Shown here: piece by piece, positions 43,751 to 55,990 of the stretch
How the letters are laid out: every line of letters starts with the position of its first letter
How positions within the stretch are numbered: position 1 is the stretch's first letter
NCBI GenBank assembly: GCA_002007465.1
Contig: LNAC01000039.1
Coordinates: forward strand, 3,123,159-3,187,158
Length of the DNA stretch: 64,000 bases
Reading direction: 5' to 3'
Source of the DNA: Ailurus styani
Taxonomy: Eukaryota; Chordata; Mammalia; Carnivora; Ailuridae
Translations under genes and position numbers: made by a program
Notes under the pieces: model-generated
What the model saw: only the letters and a program-made list of their open reading frames with translations
Database searches by the model: none
What the model was told of the DNA's origin: nothing

Positions 43751-46700
43751 CTAGGAATTAAAAAATACAAACTTAGTCCAGTATTTTTCAAAAGCGGGTT
43801 GGGGGTCAAGCACACATTTTCTAAGGTTAAAAAACATGTACGATTTAGCAATAATAAGTGTTCTTCTGGACTGCTCACAAGGCTAGGCTCTATCAGCAAA
43901 TGGTTGATATTTCCCTTCCTTTGGTTCACTAGGGTCATTTAGAAAACATTTAAACACCAGCTCTGCACTGTTTCTGGAACATGTACCCAATTCACTTCTT
44001 TATATATTACCGGGTATATTCACAAGAAACCGAAATGAATTTTAATGTTAAAAGTAAAACATGTCACTAATTCTAAGAACCCATTTTAAAGAAGGAAAAA
44101 ATACAGGGTCAGAATCAGAAATATACTCAAGTTCAATAAAAGCTCAAAATACTAAGAAAGAGGAGTAAGTGTCCAGTTTTTTCTTTTTTTTTTGGCTTGC
44201 TTTAAAGATTTCCATTGCAGACTAAACATAAGATGCAGACAGGTGACCAGACTTCTATCTCTGAATTACAAAAACACCTCAGTTAGCATTCCCTTCTCCT
44301 AAAGGAAAGCATGTTCATAAGACAACAAAGGCGAGGTGCTACAGCAGATGAGTAAAAGTTTAAGGCTTTGTACAACTTTCCCTCCTGTTTAACCACTCGC
44401 AGATCTTCAATCTTTATTATTAGGTAAAAACTGAAGTGTTGATTAATACGTAAGCTCACACAACCATATTCTCCAGCATTTGATTTTATTTGGTCAAAAA
44501 ATTTAAGGCCGGGCGCCTGGGTGGCTCAGTGGGTTAAGGCCGCTGCCTTTGGCTCAGGTCATGATCCCAGGTTCCTGGGATCGAGGCCCGCATCGGGCTC
44601 TCTGCTCAGCAGGGAGCCTGCTTCCTCCTCTCTCCTCTCTCTCTGCCTGCCTCTCTGCCTACTTGTAATCTCTCTCTCTGTGTCAAATGAATAAAAAAAA
44701 AAAAAAAAAATTTAAGGCCAATGCACAATTATAGCGACCCCTTTCGTGGCATAATTCTATTACTTTGGTTTTTAAAAACCGCTATATTTCCAAAGGAGTA
44801 AAATTAAAAGCTAGAAATTGTGGTTTAAAAACAATCTTGAAAAAAATGCATTCTGCCAAGAAAATTTTAAATGGGTACCTTTACGTAAGACATGCTGATA
44901 ATACCTCTATCTGCAATCAAACAAAATGATTGCGAGTGTACTGTAAGTTTTATTGTTCATGCTAGAACATATCTTAAGTGAGAAAGAATCATAAGTAAAA
45001 TTGTATTTTTTAAATGCTGCAATTTTAAATGTAATTTGCATAAATTAACCATGAAAAAATACAAAACTTAGGTCAACGCAAAGCTACTCATTTTAATCAC
45101 TCAAGTGTGTTAATATTTATCACATGCTCTTCAACTTGTTACATACTTCCACTTTATTCAAATGGTACAAAAAGTTAGTTAGAAAATGGCCAAAAAGAAA
45201 AGTAGTGTTACCATTCAGCTTAATACCTAAATTACTAGTTCACCTGGTCGTCTCAGAACACTATTCCCTCTTAAACCTTGAGGTACAGAAAGTACTCACT
45301 TGTTTATAAACTGCTCCAGCCCTTGCTTCCTTTCTTCAATAAAATTGTCATCAAATATTCCATCATCTCCTCTAAAAGGAAGTTGACGCAAAAATGCTTT
45401 TCCAGGGAGTGGGGGAACTACAACCTGAAAAAAATACAGCAAAGAATGTTCTTGAAGATGCTGACTGAGTTGTGAAAATTTATACAGCACAACATGAAGA
45501 CAAGTGTATGTTCACTAGGACAGTCATTCCATTGTTAAACCAGTTTAAATATAAAAGAAAATCAGTAAAAAACACACTGAAAAAAGATTTAATGTTTGGA
45601 GGCAAGATAACCGAAATGCAGAATAACCCCTCAGACGAAGGCTCCTCAATGGCCTGGCCCATAGCTTAATTATCGTTTCTCCTGAACTTGTCGAGGCACA
45701 AGTGTACAAAAAGAACACCTGAGCAATGCTACAATAAAGGCTGTGATGCCTCTAGACAGTCCGGATGCCACTTAGGGGAGACAATGCTTCCTCACAATGG
45801 AAACTGCAGTGATCAAAATCAACTTTCAATTACACGAAGAAATGAAATAGTAACAAATTCTCTTCAGCACGGGCAGGTAAGAATTCTGGGGTCTCTTCTC
45901 CACCTCATACCATCTGCATATAATCTTTCCTCTTGTGTTCAAGCAGCATTTAAAAAATAAAATATTCATGGGATCCGGGAGGAGACAAACCATAAGAGAC
46001 TCTTAATCCCACGAAACAAACTGAGGGTTACTGGGGGGTGGGAGGGTAGGGACAGGGTGGCTGGGTTATGGACACTGGAGAGGGTTTGTGCTATGGTGAG
46101 TGCTGTGAAAGGTCTAAGCCTGATGACTCACAGACCTGTACTCCTGGGGCAAATAATAATAAAAAAATATTAAAAAATACTCAACAATTCTGTCACCACT
46201 CTTCCATTTTCTAGGCTAAGACCCATGTCAACTTTCTCCCACATCCACTACCCTCTCTCTCTCCAAGGACCTGTCATTTCTTTCTTCTGACATATGAATA
46301 TCCTCATTTTCCCCTTCAAAGCCTAACTGTCCTCTAGGGCTAACTTATACTGATCTCTCTCTTCTAGAAATTACCTGGAACTCAAATATTTGTTTGAGTT
46401 AAACAGCACAAAGCTATTTATTTCACAGGTTAGTTTGGTTTCTCAATCATGGCACTATTAACATTTTGAACTAGATCATTCTCTGGGAGTGGGGTGGGGC
46501 AGGGAAGGCTTTCTTGTGCACTGTAGGATGCTTAACAGCATCCCAGGCCTCTATCCACCAGACTGGGGAGCACCCAGGAGCACCCCCTTGTTGTGACAAT
46601 AGAAACTGTCTCCAGACATTGTCACATGTCTCCCAGGGGACAAAACTGCCCCTGGTGGAAAACCACCAACTTAACCTATTAATGCCTTCAAATAAGGATC

Positions 46701-49700
46701 CCGTCTTAGGCCTTAAGATTTTAAGAAAGCCTGGGCACACAACAGAAGCTCAAATATCTGTTAAATGACAAACCACTTAGCTGTATCTGTATCTTACACA
46801 AAACAGAGAAAAGGTGTAAGCAAACAATTTAGACAAGAAGAAATATAAATAGTAAACACCAGTAATAAAATTATATGTATTCTAAAAATTTTAAGCCCTT
46901 GATGCAGTTTCTATCCTAAAACAATAATCCAGCAGGGTGAAAAAAGAAAGATCAACACAACTTCATAAAGAATAGCAAAGAACAAAATAAAAGCGGAAGA
47001 CAAACACAAAACCAAATGTCCAACATGAACTTCCTAAATCCTTCCTAGATCTATCTACTCTTCTCCCCAGATGACCAATGATTAAGACGTCTAAAGATTT
47101 ACCTCTGTAACTCTGCCTTAGCATTCTCGAATCTCTCCCTATATCAGCATTTGTGAAGTTGAGTGTTAAAACCTGGAGGGACCTTACAACTGAGAAGCAG
47201 AGATCCTGACCACTACCTGATGGGCGGGGGAAAAACATTTGTATGTATAAAGCTAGAATTAAAAAAAGAAGCTAGAACCAATGTACTAAACAAATAACTA
47301 CCATTAATTCAGGGCATAATTTAGCATGAAACTTAAGATTACTATGTATTATCTGCAGAGACATAGTCTTCCTAACATAACATTCAAAACAGTCACTGAA
47401 ATGGATGGTGAGGTTGTAGGTAACAGGATTAACAATCTACAAAAATCTTGAGTGGCTTGTTTAGCTAAGATTCCTAAGATCCTCTTCAACATCAAATTAT
47501 TTTTGCTTAACCAGTCTGAAAAGACCTAGAGTTCTTACCAATTTAACAGTCATTAGTCCAAAGATATTTGTGTACATGTGGGGTGAGAAGTGGACAGGAA
47601 GATACTTGGGCCAGCATAATAAAGGAAAGCATACTAAACAAAAAGCTAAAAGATTTCACCTTAACGGCCAGTAAACACAATAAATATCACCTACTTTCTA
47701 GCCTCAAAAACCAGATTTTGGTTAAAAGTAAAAATATATAAATGAAAACAGACTGTTCTTAGCAATACTGTAAGAAAAGTACATCTTTCACAGTAAACCC
47801 TTCAGATATTTAACTAGTCTATTACTAAAAGTGAAGTATTGTCCTTCAAAGGACAGCAATTATATGAAAACAATCCATAAAATGGGAGATTTTTGCAAAT
47901 CACATATCTGATAAGGACTTGGTAAGACTTTTTTATATAGTCTAGATACAACTCAATAATAAAAAGACAAAACATTCTATTAAACGGGCAAAGGATCTGA
48001 AAAAAGTGCTGGTGAGGACAGAGAGAAAAGTGGAACTCTCAGACACTGGTGGGACTATAAAGATGGTACAGCTACTTTGGAAAACAGTCTGGGAGTTCCT
48101 CAAAGATAAACAATTATCACAGAACCCAGTAAATCCACTTCTACATATATACTCAAGAGAAATAAAAACATATGTACAAAAAAACCTGTACACAAATGTT
48201 CACAGCAGCATTACTTGCAATAGTCAAAGGTAGAAACAACCCAAATGTCTACCAACTGATAATGGATAAATAAAACAAATAAAATGTATACCCATACAAC
48301 AGAATATTATTTGGCAACAAAAAGAAATGAACTAGGAAAAAAAAAAGAGAAATGAATTAGTGAATAATGTTAAAAATACCCTCAGTGAAAGAAGCCAGAC
48401 ACAAAAGACTACATACTCTATGCTAGTTATGTGAAATGTCCAGAACAGCCAAATCCATACAGAAAGTCAATTAGTGGTTGTATATGGGTGGGTGAGGAGG
48501 GGTTGAGGGAGAAATTGGTAGTGACTACTAATGGGTATGGGATTTCTTTTAAGGAATGATTAAGTTGTTCTAAAATTGACTGTAGAAGATTGTTATACAA
48601 CACTGTGAATATACTAAGAACCAGTGAATTTTACTTTAAATGGGTGAACTGTATGGCATGTGAATTACATATTAATGAAGCCATTATTTTTTCCAAAAGT
48701 GAGGTCTACATGCCCCAAATGTTTATTAAACACCCCAGTGCGCCACATGCTATGTTAAGCAAAGCCCAAAACCTATTAAGACACTTCTTCCCATCAATCA
48801 AAAAGAGAAAGACAAATACTACATCATCTCACTTATGTGTGGAATCTAAAAAAATCAAACTCCTAGCAACAGAGAGTAGCAGATTAGTGGTTGCCAGGGG
48901 CTGGGGGGTGGGGGAAACGCAGGATTCTGGTTAAAGAGTACAAACTTCCAGTTATAAAATGTTCTGGAGATCTAATGCAGAGCACAGTGACTACAGTTAA
49001 CAATACTGTACTGTACACTTAAAAGTTGCTAAGACAGTAGATCTTAATGTTCTATCACCAAAATAATAATAATAATAATAATAGCTATGTGAGGTGATGG
49101 ATGTATTAAGTAAGCCTGTTGTAAATCATCATTTCACAGTATATACATATAACAAATCATGTTGCATGCCTCAAACTTACACAGTATGGTCAATTATATC
49201 TCAATAAAGCTGGGACTTCTTTCTTGTGATCATAAATAATTTCTTCTTAGTTACCCAAAACATTCCTAACTTGTTTTGTACATTTAGATTTTTAAACCAT
49301 CTATAATTTATATACAGTGAGTTATAAATTTTTATTCTTAAATAGCCAAATGTTTCAACCCCATTTACTGAATATAAATTATTTTCCCTACTGATTGACA
49401 ATGTTATTTGTTGCTAAATTTGCAATAAACATGCAAGTCAGCCTCTAAGCTCTATTATTCTGCTCTTCTATCTGCTTATCCTAAAGCAATACCAAACTGT
49501 TTTAATTACTATAGCCTTAAGAGAAACTGATGTCTGCAGGTGCTCAGTACACACTGAAAATAATTCTTGACTCTTCTTGGTGTTCTCTTTGATTGTAAAG
49601 CTCATATATAAATCTGCAAGTTTATTAAAAAAAAAAACAAACCCCACTAAGATTTCTACAAGAATTAGGAGATAATGCTTTACTTTGATCAGGTCTACTG

Positions 49701-51587
49701 CTAAAATCCCACCTCTAAGTGAGGTCTTCCTTTGACAAGTCTATAAAAGAGTACTCTCCCGGCACTCCCTACTTCCCTTGGTTTTTGTTTTCTTTAGAGC
49801 ATATCACCACCTGACATACTAGATATCTTACTATTTTTTCTGCTTTCCCTTCACCACCAACCGACTTCCCCAACTGAACGTAAGGACCATGAAAGTGGGC
49901 ACTTAGTGTGTTCACAGCTCTAACTGTAACTCAAAGGACATCCAGAATAGCTCTCAAATGTTTACAGAGTAAATGAACCTTCAAAAGTGAATATTCCAAA
50001 CCAAGAATGTAGCATTTTTATTTACTAAGTTCTGCTTTTGTCTTTCAGTGAAGTTTTAAAGTTTTCTTTACATGGGTCTTCTATTTCTAGTTTTATTCAT
50101 ATTTTATTCTTTGATATTCTTTTGAGCAAAACTGTTTCTGCTTGGGCGCCTGGGTGGCTCAGTGGGTTAAAGCCTCTGCCTTCGGCTCAGGTCATGATCT
50201 CAGCGTCCTGGGATTAAGCCCCTCATCGGGCTCTCTGCTCAGCGGGGAGCCTGCTTCCTCCTCTCCCTGTCTCTCTGCCTGCCTCTCTGCCTACTTGTAA
50301 TCTCTCTCTCTGTGTCAAATAAATAAATAAAATCTTTAAAAAAAAATAAAAATAAANNNNNNNNNNNNNNNNNNNNNNNNNNNNNNNNNNNNNNNNNNNN
50401 NNNNNNNNNNNNNNTTTTTTTTTTTTAAAGATTTTATTTATTTATTTCACAGAGGGAGAGAGATCACAAGGAGGCAGAGAGGCAGAGAGAGGGGGAAGCA
50501 GGCTCCCTGCTGAGCAGAGAGCCCGATGCGGGCCTCCATCCCAGGACCCTGGGATCATGACCTGAGCCAAAAGCAGAGGCTTTAACCCACTGAGCCACCC
50601 AGGCGCCCAATAAATAAAATCTTTAAAAAAACAAAAAACAAAAAACTGTTTCTGCTTTACATTTTGACAGAATGCTATGATTTGTGTAATATATTGCTCC
50701 TGTATCCAGCCACGGGTATCTGGTTAAGGATGTTTTCCTTCCATTTCAACTTATCACACTCGAGAAATGAGCACAAGCTAGCCTTAATCTACTTCAGGGC
50801 TCCTACATATCAACTTCTGATGTCCTTCTAACACCGGGCTGAAATTAGGGACATTAGAATGAGACCTTGCCTTGCCTTGATTTTTTTTTGCAGCCAAAGC
50901 CACTAACTTTTAAGAGATGACTCTTACCAAGGCATACAACAGTGTTTTTAAATTGCATGTAGCAACCTATTAGACCCTGGCCATCATTTAAAAAGCTAAG
51001 CTGAAGAATATCAACACATATCAGAGTAAGGTAAGTACTGGTTTATGAAACTTGTTATATGTACATGTGTGATGATGAAAAAAAAGTATTATGAGTCAGT
51101 AAAAGAAAAAAACTGCAAATACAATGATATATGAGATGTACTGAGGAAGAAAACTTGGCAAGGTGTGGTGTGCAGGGGCAAGACTGAAGAGGAAGATGAG
51201 GGAAAGGAAGGAAGTAATAGCAAAAGAGTTCTGAGAAGCAAGCGTTATCCAAGTGTGAGTCAGCAAAGGCCTCAACTGGGCCACTGAAGTAGACAAGAGA
51301 AGAACGAGTTCTAAGGAAAAATTACAGACTTCCCCCATCTCCCATAAAATAAGAGGAAACTGAACTACTAGAAAAAAATAAATTGCACTTGCTTTTAGCC
51401 CCTTCATTCAAGGTAAGTTTTCTGAAAGGTCCTTAAAACATTAAAATTCAAGAGTGACTGGCTTTGAAGTCCCCTTACAAATAATTCTTACCTTGCTCTC
51501 TCTTTCTAATTCACTTCGCAGCCATTCAAAGTCACTGTATCTTCTTCTAACAGTAGATTCCTTCAGCTTGAAAATAGGCAGATTTGT
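43645..51587 (-). CDS. SNX3: SNX3 sorting nexin 3, exons 2-4 of 4 (5' part outside the window)
   Basis: The visible exons, in order of transcription, are 51587-51492, 45424-45300 and 43750-43645. They encode residues 55-162 of the 162-residue protein, with exon lengths and phases that join without a break. Exon 1 (residues 1-54) must lie right of 64000. SNX3 is a small PX-only sorting nexin that binds PI3P on early endosomes and works with retromer in cargo recycling (for example Wntless and the transferrin receptor). The PX residues known to bind PI3P are all present: R70 and Y71 in RRRYSDF, K95 in PPLPGKAF, and R118 in ERKQGLEQF. The C-terminus [11 protein letters not shown] is intact. The gene points toward NR2E1. 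Confidence 0.97.
44511..44705 (+). mobile_element. CAN-SINE with pure A tail, SNX3 intron 3
   Basis: Forward copy near consensus, GGGCGCCTGGGTGGCTCAGT, ending in an A run. TTTAAGGCC occurs before it (44502-44510) and after it (44711-44719). Confidence 0.97.
45300..45424 (-). CDS. SNX3: SNX3 coding exon 3 (residues 87-128)
   Basis: The exon encodes [17 protein letters not shown]… to EQFIN plus two bases of Lys128. The acceptor is TTTCAG and the donor GTGAGT. It carries the PX proline-rich loop PPLPGK and the helix with R118. The reading frame is clean. Confidence 0.97.
45972..46175 (+). mobile_element. L1 3' end
   Basis: The same terminus as at 1-238, here with a short tail of AATAATAATAAAAAAATATT, inserted in SNX3 intron 2 antisense to the gene. 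Confidence 0.85.
46442..46668 (+). mobile_element. MER5A-like DNA transposon, nearly full length
   Basis: Starts 'ctcaatcatggcactattaacatttt', continues 'cactgtaggatgcttaacagcatcccaggcctctatccacc' and ends '…gtctccagacattgtcacatg…ggtggaaaaccacc'. This is the typical MER5A order. Confidence 0.8.
47900..49210 (+). mobile_element. Old L1 3' region (about 1.3 kb)
   Basis: The element covers the end of ORF2 and the 3'UTR: 'ggtgaggacagagagaaaagtgg', 'cagtctgggagttcctcaaagataaac', 'cacagcagcattacttgcaatag', and finally 'caattatatctcaataaagctggg'. Its frames are broken by many stops. Confidence 0.8.
49220..49700 (-). mobile_element. Old L1 ORF2 fragment, inverted
   Basis: '…gcttatcctaaagcaataccaaactgttttaattactatagcc…' is the inverted L1 ORF2 end, strongly diverged. 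It abuts the + strand L1 at 47900-49210. Confidence 0.6.
50144..50356 (+). mobile_element. CAN-SINE, outer copy of an inverted nested pair
   Basis: Forward copy near consensus. Its tail is interrupted by an assembly gap and a second SINE, and resumes at 50609-50641. AAAACTGTTTCTGCTT flanks the whole nest at 50128-50143 and 50642-50657. Confidence 0.95.
50357..50414. other. Assembly gap, 58 N, at the centre of an inverted SINE pair
   Basis: Unknown bases sit exactly between A-rich sequence on the left and T-rich sequence on the right, where two inverted near-identical SINEs meet tail to tail. Confidence 1.
50415..50608 (-). mobile_element. CAN-SINE inserted in the tail of the 50144 copy
   Basis: Inverted near-consensus copy starting with a T run right after the N gap. 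The sequence after it, AATAAATAAAATCTTTAAA, repeats the tail of the outer SINE, as expected for a target duplication. Confidence 0.95.
51492..51587 (-). CDS. SNX3: SNX3 coding exon 2 (residues 55-86)
   Basis: Read on the minus strand, the acceptor is TTTCAG (51593-51588) and the donor GTAAGA (from 51491). The 96 bases encode [20 protein letters not shown]… to ERESK, in phase 0 at both ends. Skipping the exon would therefore keep the frame and give a 130-residue product without the RRRY PI3P site. A 130-residue human SNX3 isoform is known, as I recall. Confidence 0.97.
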
Positions 51588-51808
51588 CTGAAATAAAAAA
51601 AAAAATCACTGCTAAGTTGAAGCATGAGACAGGGACTTCAAAAACAGGGCTGGGGTGGGGAATCTATCTGTCAAACTGATAATATGGCAAGCCAGGTTAT
51701 CTTAAGGTAAGAAAATCATAGAGTTATTACGGTAATATTTTACCTCTAACAAAATAAAATTTGGGTAAATGTTAAACAAATGTATTATTTATGCTGGAGT
51801 ACAACTTT

Positions 51809-51998
51809 TTAAGATTATTTATTTATTTATTTGACATAGAAAGACACAGTGAGAGAGGGAACACAAACAGGGGATGTGGGAGAGGGAGAAAGAGGCTCCC
51901 CACTGAGCAGGGACCCCAACGTGGAGCTCAATCCCAGGACCCTGGGATCTCGACCTGAGCCAAGGCAGACGCTTAACGACCGAGCCACCAAGGTACCC
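51809..51998 (-). mobile_element. CAN-SINE next to SNX3 exon 2, 15-bp target duplication
   Basis: An inverted copy about 220 bases upstream of SNX3 exon 2 in gene direction. CTGGAGTACAACTTT occurs at 51794-51808 and 51999-52013. Confidence 0.95.
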
Positions 51999-54389
51999 CT
52001 GGAGTACAACTTTTAAAATGCACATCTGCACATATGCTTTAGGAGGTCATTTTGCCTCAGGTCAGTTACATAAATATAGGTCATTTTTTCTATTTCGGTA
52101 AGCTGTACAAATGTCAAGTGAACAGGGGTGAGATAAAGCTAGCTCTGATTGCTATTCAGTTAAGATAGTACCTTAACATAGAAAGCTCACAGGGAGAAAG
52201 AGACCTTAACTACTCTGACATGATATACAAAATATTTTATTGTGTTAACTAGATTAGATGTTCCACGATGAAAGAAATGAATAAAGGATTATGCTTAATG
52301 GTCTTCTTAAAAAATGCCAGAAACTAGCAGGAAAAGAGTACAACGTCTGCACTATTACTATTAGTAGGAAACCAGGAGTCCTGCACATTAGATCAGGTTC
52401 ATAGATCCACAGCTTTACAAGCTGAGGGCAAGTATAAGAACTGAAAACATAACGCCCAGAACTTTGAGGTTACGTTGGAATGGAGACTGTTCTTTTACAA
52501 GAGAGCAAGGGCCACTTAGATCCACTTCTAAAAGTAACAAGAAAGATTTCTATTATCTTTCACTGATCCCTAGAAAAAGAGAAAATATACCACCAAACCC
52601 ACTTTAAAATGGTTTATGATTAAGGACTATTAGCAGAAGCAGTATACCACTATGATTTTATTATCAAGAGTAGAATTTAAAGTACACATAATATCACAAA
52701 GTTTACAGGGGACAGAAATGATCTAACACAATTAATGCCATACCATACTGCAAATGGTATTTAATACTATATACGCATGGATTATACTTTGTGTTTAATT
52801 TGATCTTTGTAGAATAGCAACCCGTTTTACAGCTGAAAAGAAAAAAGTGTCGCCAGAAAGGACATCATCCATCATGTAAACCTTACTCTTAAGAAAATGT
52901 CAGTCATTTGTTAAACTTAATGCCACTGATAAGTAATTGTCATTCAGCAAAAGAAAAGCTTTTTATTCAGGGCCTTAAACCCATTCTGTAGTAGATCTCA
53001 ATTTTTTCCAAAGTGTATTAACTTCTCCCTGTTGTATACCTTAGAGCTTGGAATCTTCTACAGATGCTACCGAGCGTAACACTGGATAGGTTTCAAGCGT
53101 GAAACCACATCTCACAAGAGGTTTAAAAGCACTTGAATTTTCTTTCCCAGGTAACCACAACATTTGTTCATTGTATTAATGACTAAGAGCAAAATTGCAC
53201 CTAACAAGACCCTTATTATACTAAAAGTCAAGCTTATATTTAGAGATGCTGGCTTGCTGTACAGAAGGGTATTCTCATTCCCTACAGGAATAAAATAAGG
53301 TCTCCTGGGGAGCAGGATGATAATTCCCAGAAAGAAAGCACTGGATTATTTCTCTCTAATTTCACCCATTGGCTTTTTAACCAAGTTCACCCTTCCGCAT
53401 TAAAATATTAAGTCTTTGTAAGTGTCTAAAGATAGAAAGGCTTTTACAGAATTGAGTGTTTTCTGCAGGTGAGATTTTACATTTTGAATTCCCTCCTCTC
53501 AAATTACTTTACAAAAGGGATTAGCTGCTCTCTTTATTCAATATGTTAAGATCAAGCTTGTGAAAAGAGTTCCCTAAGAATTTTCATACTTCTGGGTACG
53601 GAAGTCCATAAAGTTAATCTCTGAAACAACATATCAAGCTTACAGGTACAATGTTGAGGGAAGAGTGCCAATTCAGCTCATTTTACCTTCCATTTTCCCT
53701 TTTGAACTTTTGACACAATCATGATTATATCTGATTCACTTTAATAGAAGGGGAGTGGGAAGGAGAAAAAGTCCATTCCTTTCTATGATTAACTAATAAT
53801 TTTTTAGATTATACATAAAAAAGGGTCACAGTTAGGGAAAATTCTTCTATTTAGTCTGCTTAGCTGGCTATGATTTCTCTTTACATAAGGACTGCTTTAA
53901 AGTTTTGATAAAGTCACATCATGTAATTCTTAATATTATTTGCCCATTACATTTGGAGTGGCAAGTTTAAGTTTGCCTGTTAACTTCCTCCTGATCACCA
54001 CCAATGTCCTTCAACTCAACTTGATCAAAATGAAAATGAAAAAATGTGGAGGTGTTTTTGTTAAGTCACTGTTGATTACAAACTCTTGATCAGTCACTTT
54101 TAACTTACTTAACCCTCATAAAATATTCCATTTTGGTTTTCTAAATAGCAAAGAGTAAGCGTGATTAACTTTTTTTTCTACTACAGGTTTAGGAGGATTC
54201 AACTATTTTTACAATTTGGGAACATTTATAAAGGGCTAGTGCTAGGTAAGTTGAGGAATGTAATGACTGCGATGGAGCCCTAACCCTTTGGAAGCTTATA
54301 TTAGGGAGATTAAAGAATAAGTATACAAAAAAATTCAAATTTATGTGGTTAAAAATACCATACACCATAAACAAAAACAAAGTTGAAAG

Positions 54390-54735
54390 ACCAGGAACAA
54401 ATTGTAGACAGGTATTTGCAACATAAAACAAAGGGATAATTTTATTAAAATGTAAAGAACTTAGAGACCAATTAAGGAAAAGATGAATAAACTGACAAAT
54501 AAAACAGGCAGAATACAGAAAGACTAAAGGCCAATAATGTTCAACTTCACTCACATAAGTGCTAGTTAAAACAGTAAGATCCCATTTTCACTCAGACCGG
54601 AGGTATAACATTTTAATACCTTAGTGATGGTGAGGAGAGAGAAAGATGCACACTTGAAAAATCTGCTGATGGTAGTAAAAACTGGTACAATCTGTAAGGA
54701 GGGCATTTTGGTAACATCTATCACTCTTTTAAATG
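54390..54735 (+). mobile_element. Old L1 fragment
   Basis: '…aaggccaataatgttcaacttcactcac…', '…gatcccattttcactcag…' and '…aatctgctgatggtagtaaaaactggtac…' match the terminal coding part of ancient L1. Confidence 0.6.
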
Positions 54736-54756
54736 CACATATCTTAAAAATAAAAT

Positions 54757-54956
54757 GAAAACAGGGAGGCAAATCATAAGAGACTCTTAGCTGTAGGAAA
54801 CAAACTGAGGGTACCTGGAGGGGAGAAGGGTTGATGATGGGGTAACTGGGTGATGGGCATTAAGGAGGGCACTTGATGGAGTGAGCACCGGGTGTTATTT
54901 ACAACTGATGAATCATGAAATTCTACCCCTGAAACTAGAAATAATAATAAAAAAAG
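54757..54956 (+). mobile_element. L1 3' end, second subfamily
   Basis: 'aatcataagagactcttagctgtaggaaacaaactgaggg' with '…gagtgagcaccgggtgttat…' and a short AATAATAATAAAAAA tail. It differs from the units at 1 and 45972 in the middle. Confidence 0.8.
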
Positions 54957-55202
54957 GCAAATATCTTCTAAGCCAACAGCTCCACTAGGAATTAATCATA
55001 CAAATATTTCCACATATACAAAAAGACATCACTATTATACATCTCAGTAATTTACTTAAGCATTGTTCATGTAAAAATAAAACAAACAAAAGCTAATAAA
55101 ACTGTTATAAACATAAATGAAATATTGTACAGCTTTTACAAACTAAAATTCAGCCGCAGGCTGATCAGAAAGCCTGAGATGTGTTACACAGAAGTTTCAG
55201 AG

Positions 55203-55309
55203 CATACGACTTTTTTTTTTTTGAGTAGATGACTCTTGATCTCAGGGTAATGAATTTGAGTCCCATGTTGGGGGTAGAGATTGCATAAAAAAGTAAAAAC
55301 TTTAAAAAA
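55203..55309 (+). mobile_element. Short tRNA-type SINE, head replaced by a T run
   Basis: 'gactcttgatctcagggtaatgaatttgagtcccatgttgggggtagag…' with an A-rich end. AGTTTCAGAGCA and AGTTTCAGAACA flank it. The usual GGGGCACCTGG head is missing. Confidence 0.65.
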
Positions 55310-55749
55310 AAGTTTCAGAACAGTATATACAGTATGATACCATTTGTATAATTAGAGCATAAGGGAACTGATACTGGATTTGGCCAGTACTCTTTTAACA
55401 CATGGAGTAAGCCAGACTGTAGGAAGACAGTTGAGAATGGTTAAATAGCGTGAACTACATGGTGAGTACACTAAAGTATAGATTACGGGAAAACTGAAAA
55501 GGTTAAAAACTGTGCCCTCAGTATCTGGCTAAGGTGTGTCTCTGTGAGCACCAGGAGTTAATAAACATCTCGGAACAGGAAAATAACGTTAAAACAGAAA
55601 AACAGAACAGAGAAGTTGCCACAAAATTTGAAGCCACAGAATTGGACAGATTAGCTACATGTTTGTGCATAAGAGGCACTGAGAACAGTTGGTTCTGTTT
55701 TCATCACAAGAAAGAAAATTTTTTGTGACTATGTAGGAGATGTTAACTA

Positions 55750-55990
55750 GACTTACTGTGATCATTTCACAAAGTGTGCAAATATGGGATCATTCATTAT
55801 GTTGTACACCTGAAACTAATGTAATATGTCAATTATAGCTTTTTTTTTTTTTTAAGTTTTATTTAGTTAGGTAAGCTCTCCACCCAACATGGGGCCCGAA
55901 CTAACAACCCTGAGATCGAGAGTCACTAACTCTTCCAACTGAGCCAGCCAGGTGCCCATGTCAATTATATCTTAAACAAACAAACAAACA
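55750..55990 (+). mobile_element. L1 3' end, split by a SINE
   Basis: '…cattcattatgttgtacacctgaaactaatgtaatatgtcaattata' is an L1 terminus. A minus-strand SINE sits inside it, and the L1 tail resumes at 55958 with an (AAAC)n run. Confidence 0.65.
55841..55957 (-). mobile_element. Short tRNA-type SINE inside an L1 end
   Basis: Inverted copy ending CTGAGCCAGCCAGGTGCCC. ATGTCAATTATA flanks it at 55826-55837 and 55958-55969. Confidence 0.92.

Larger units (their letters stand above)
45425..51491 (-). other. SNX3: SNX3 intron 2
   Basis: This 6.1 kb intron is largely filled by old L1 sequence (47900-49700), an L1 3' end, a MER5A-like element and the nested SINE pair at 50144-50641. I see no further exon. 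Confidence 0.85.

Noticed and set aside
47900..49210. Possible gene with a polyadenylation signal at its end
   Set aside because: The sequence is the 3' region of an ancient L1. The AATAAA at its end belongs to the element, and the frames are broken.
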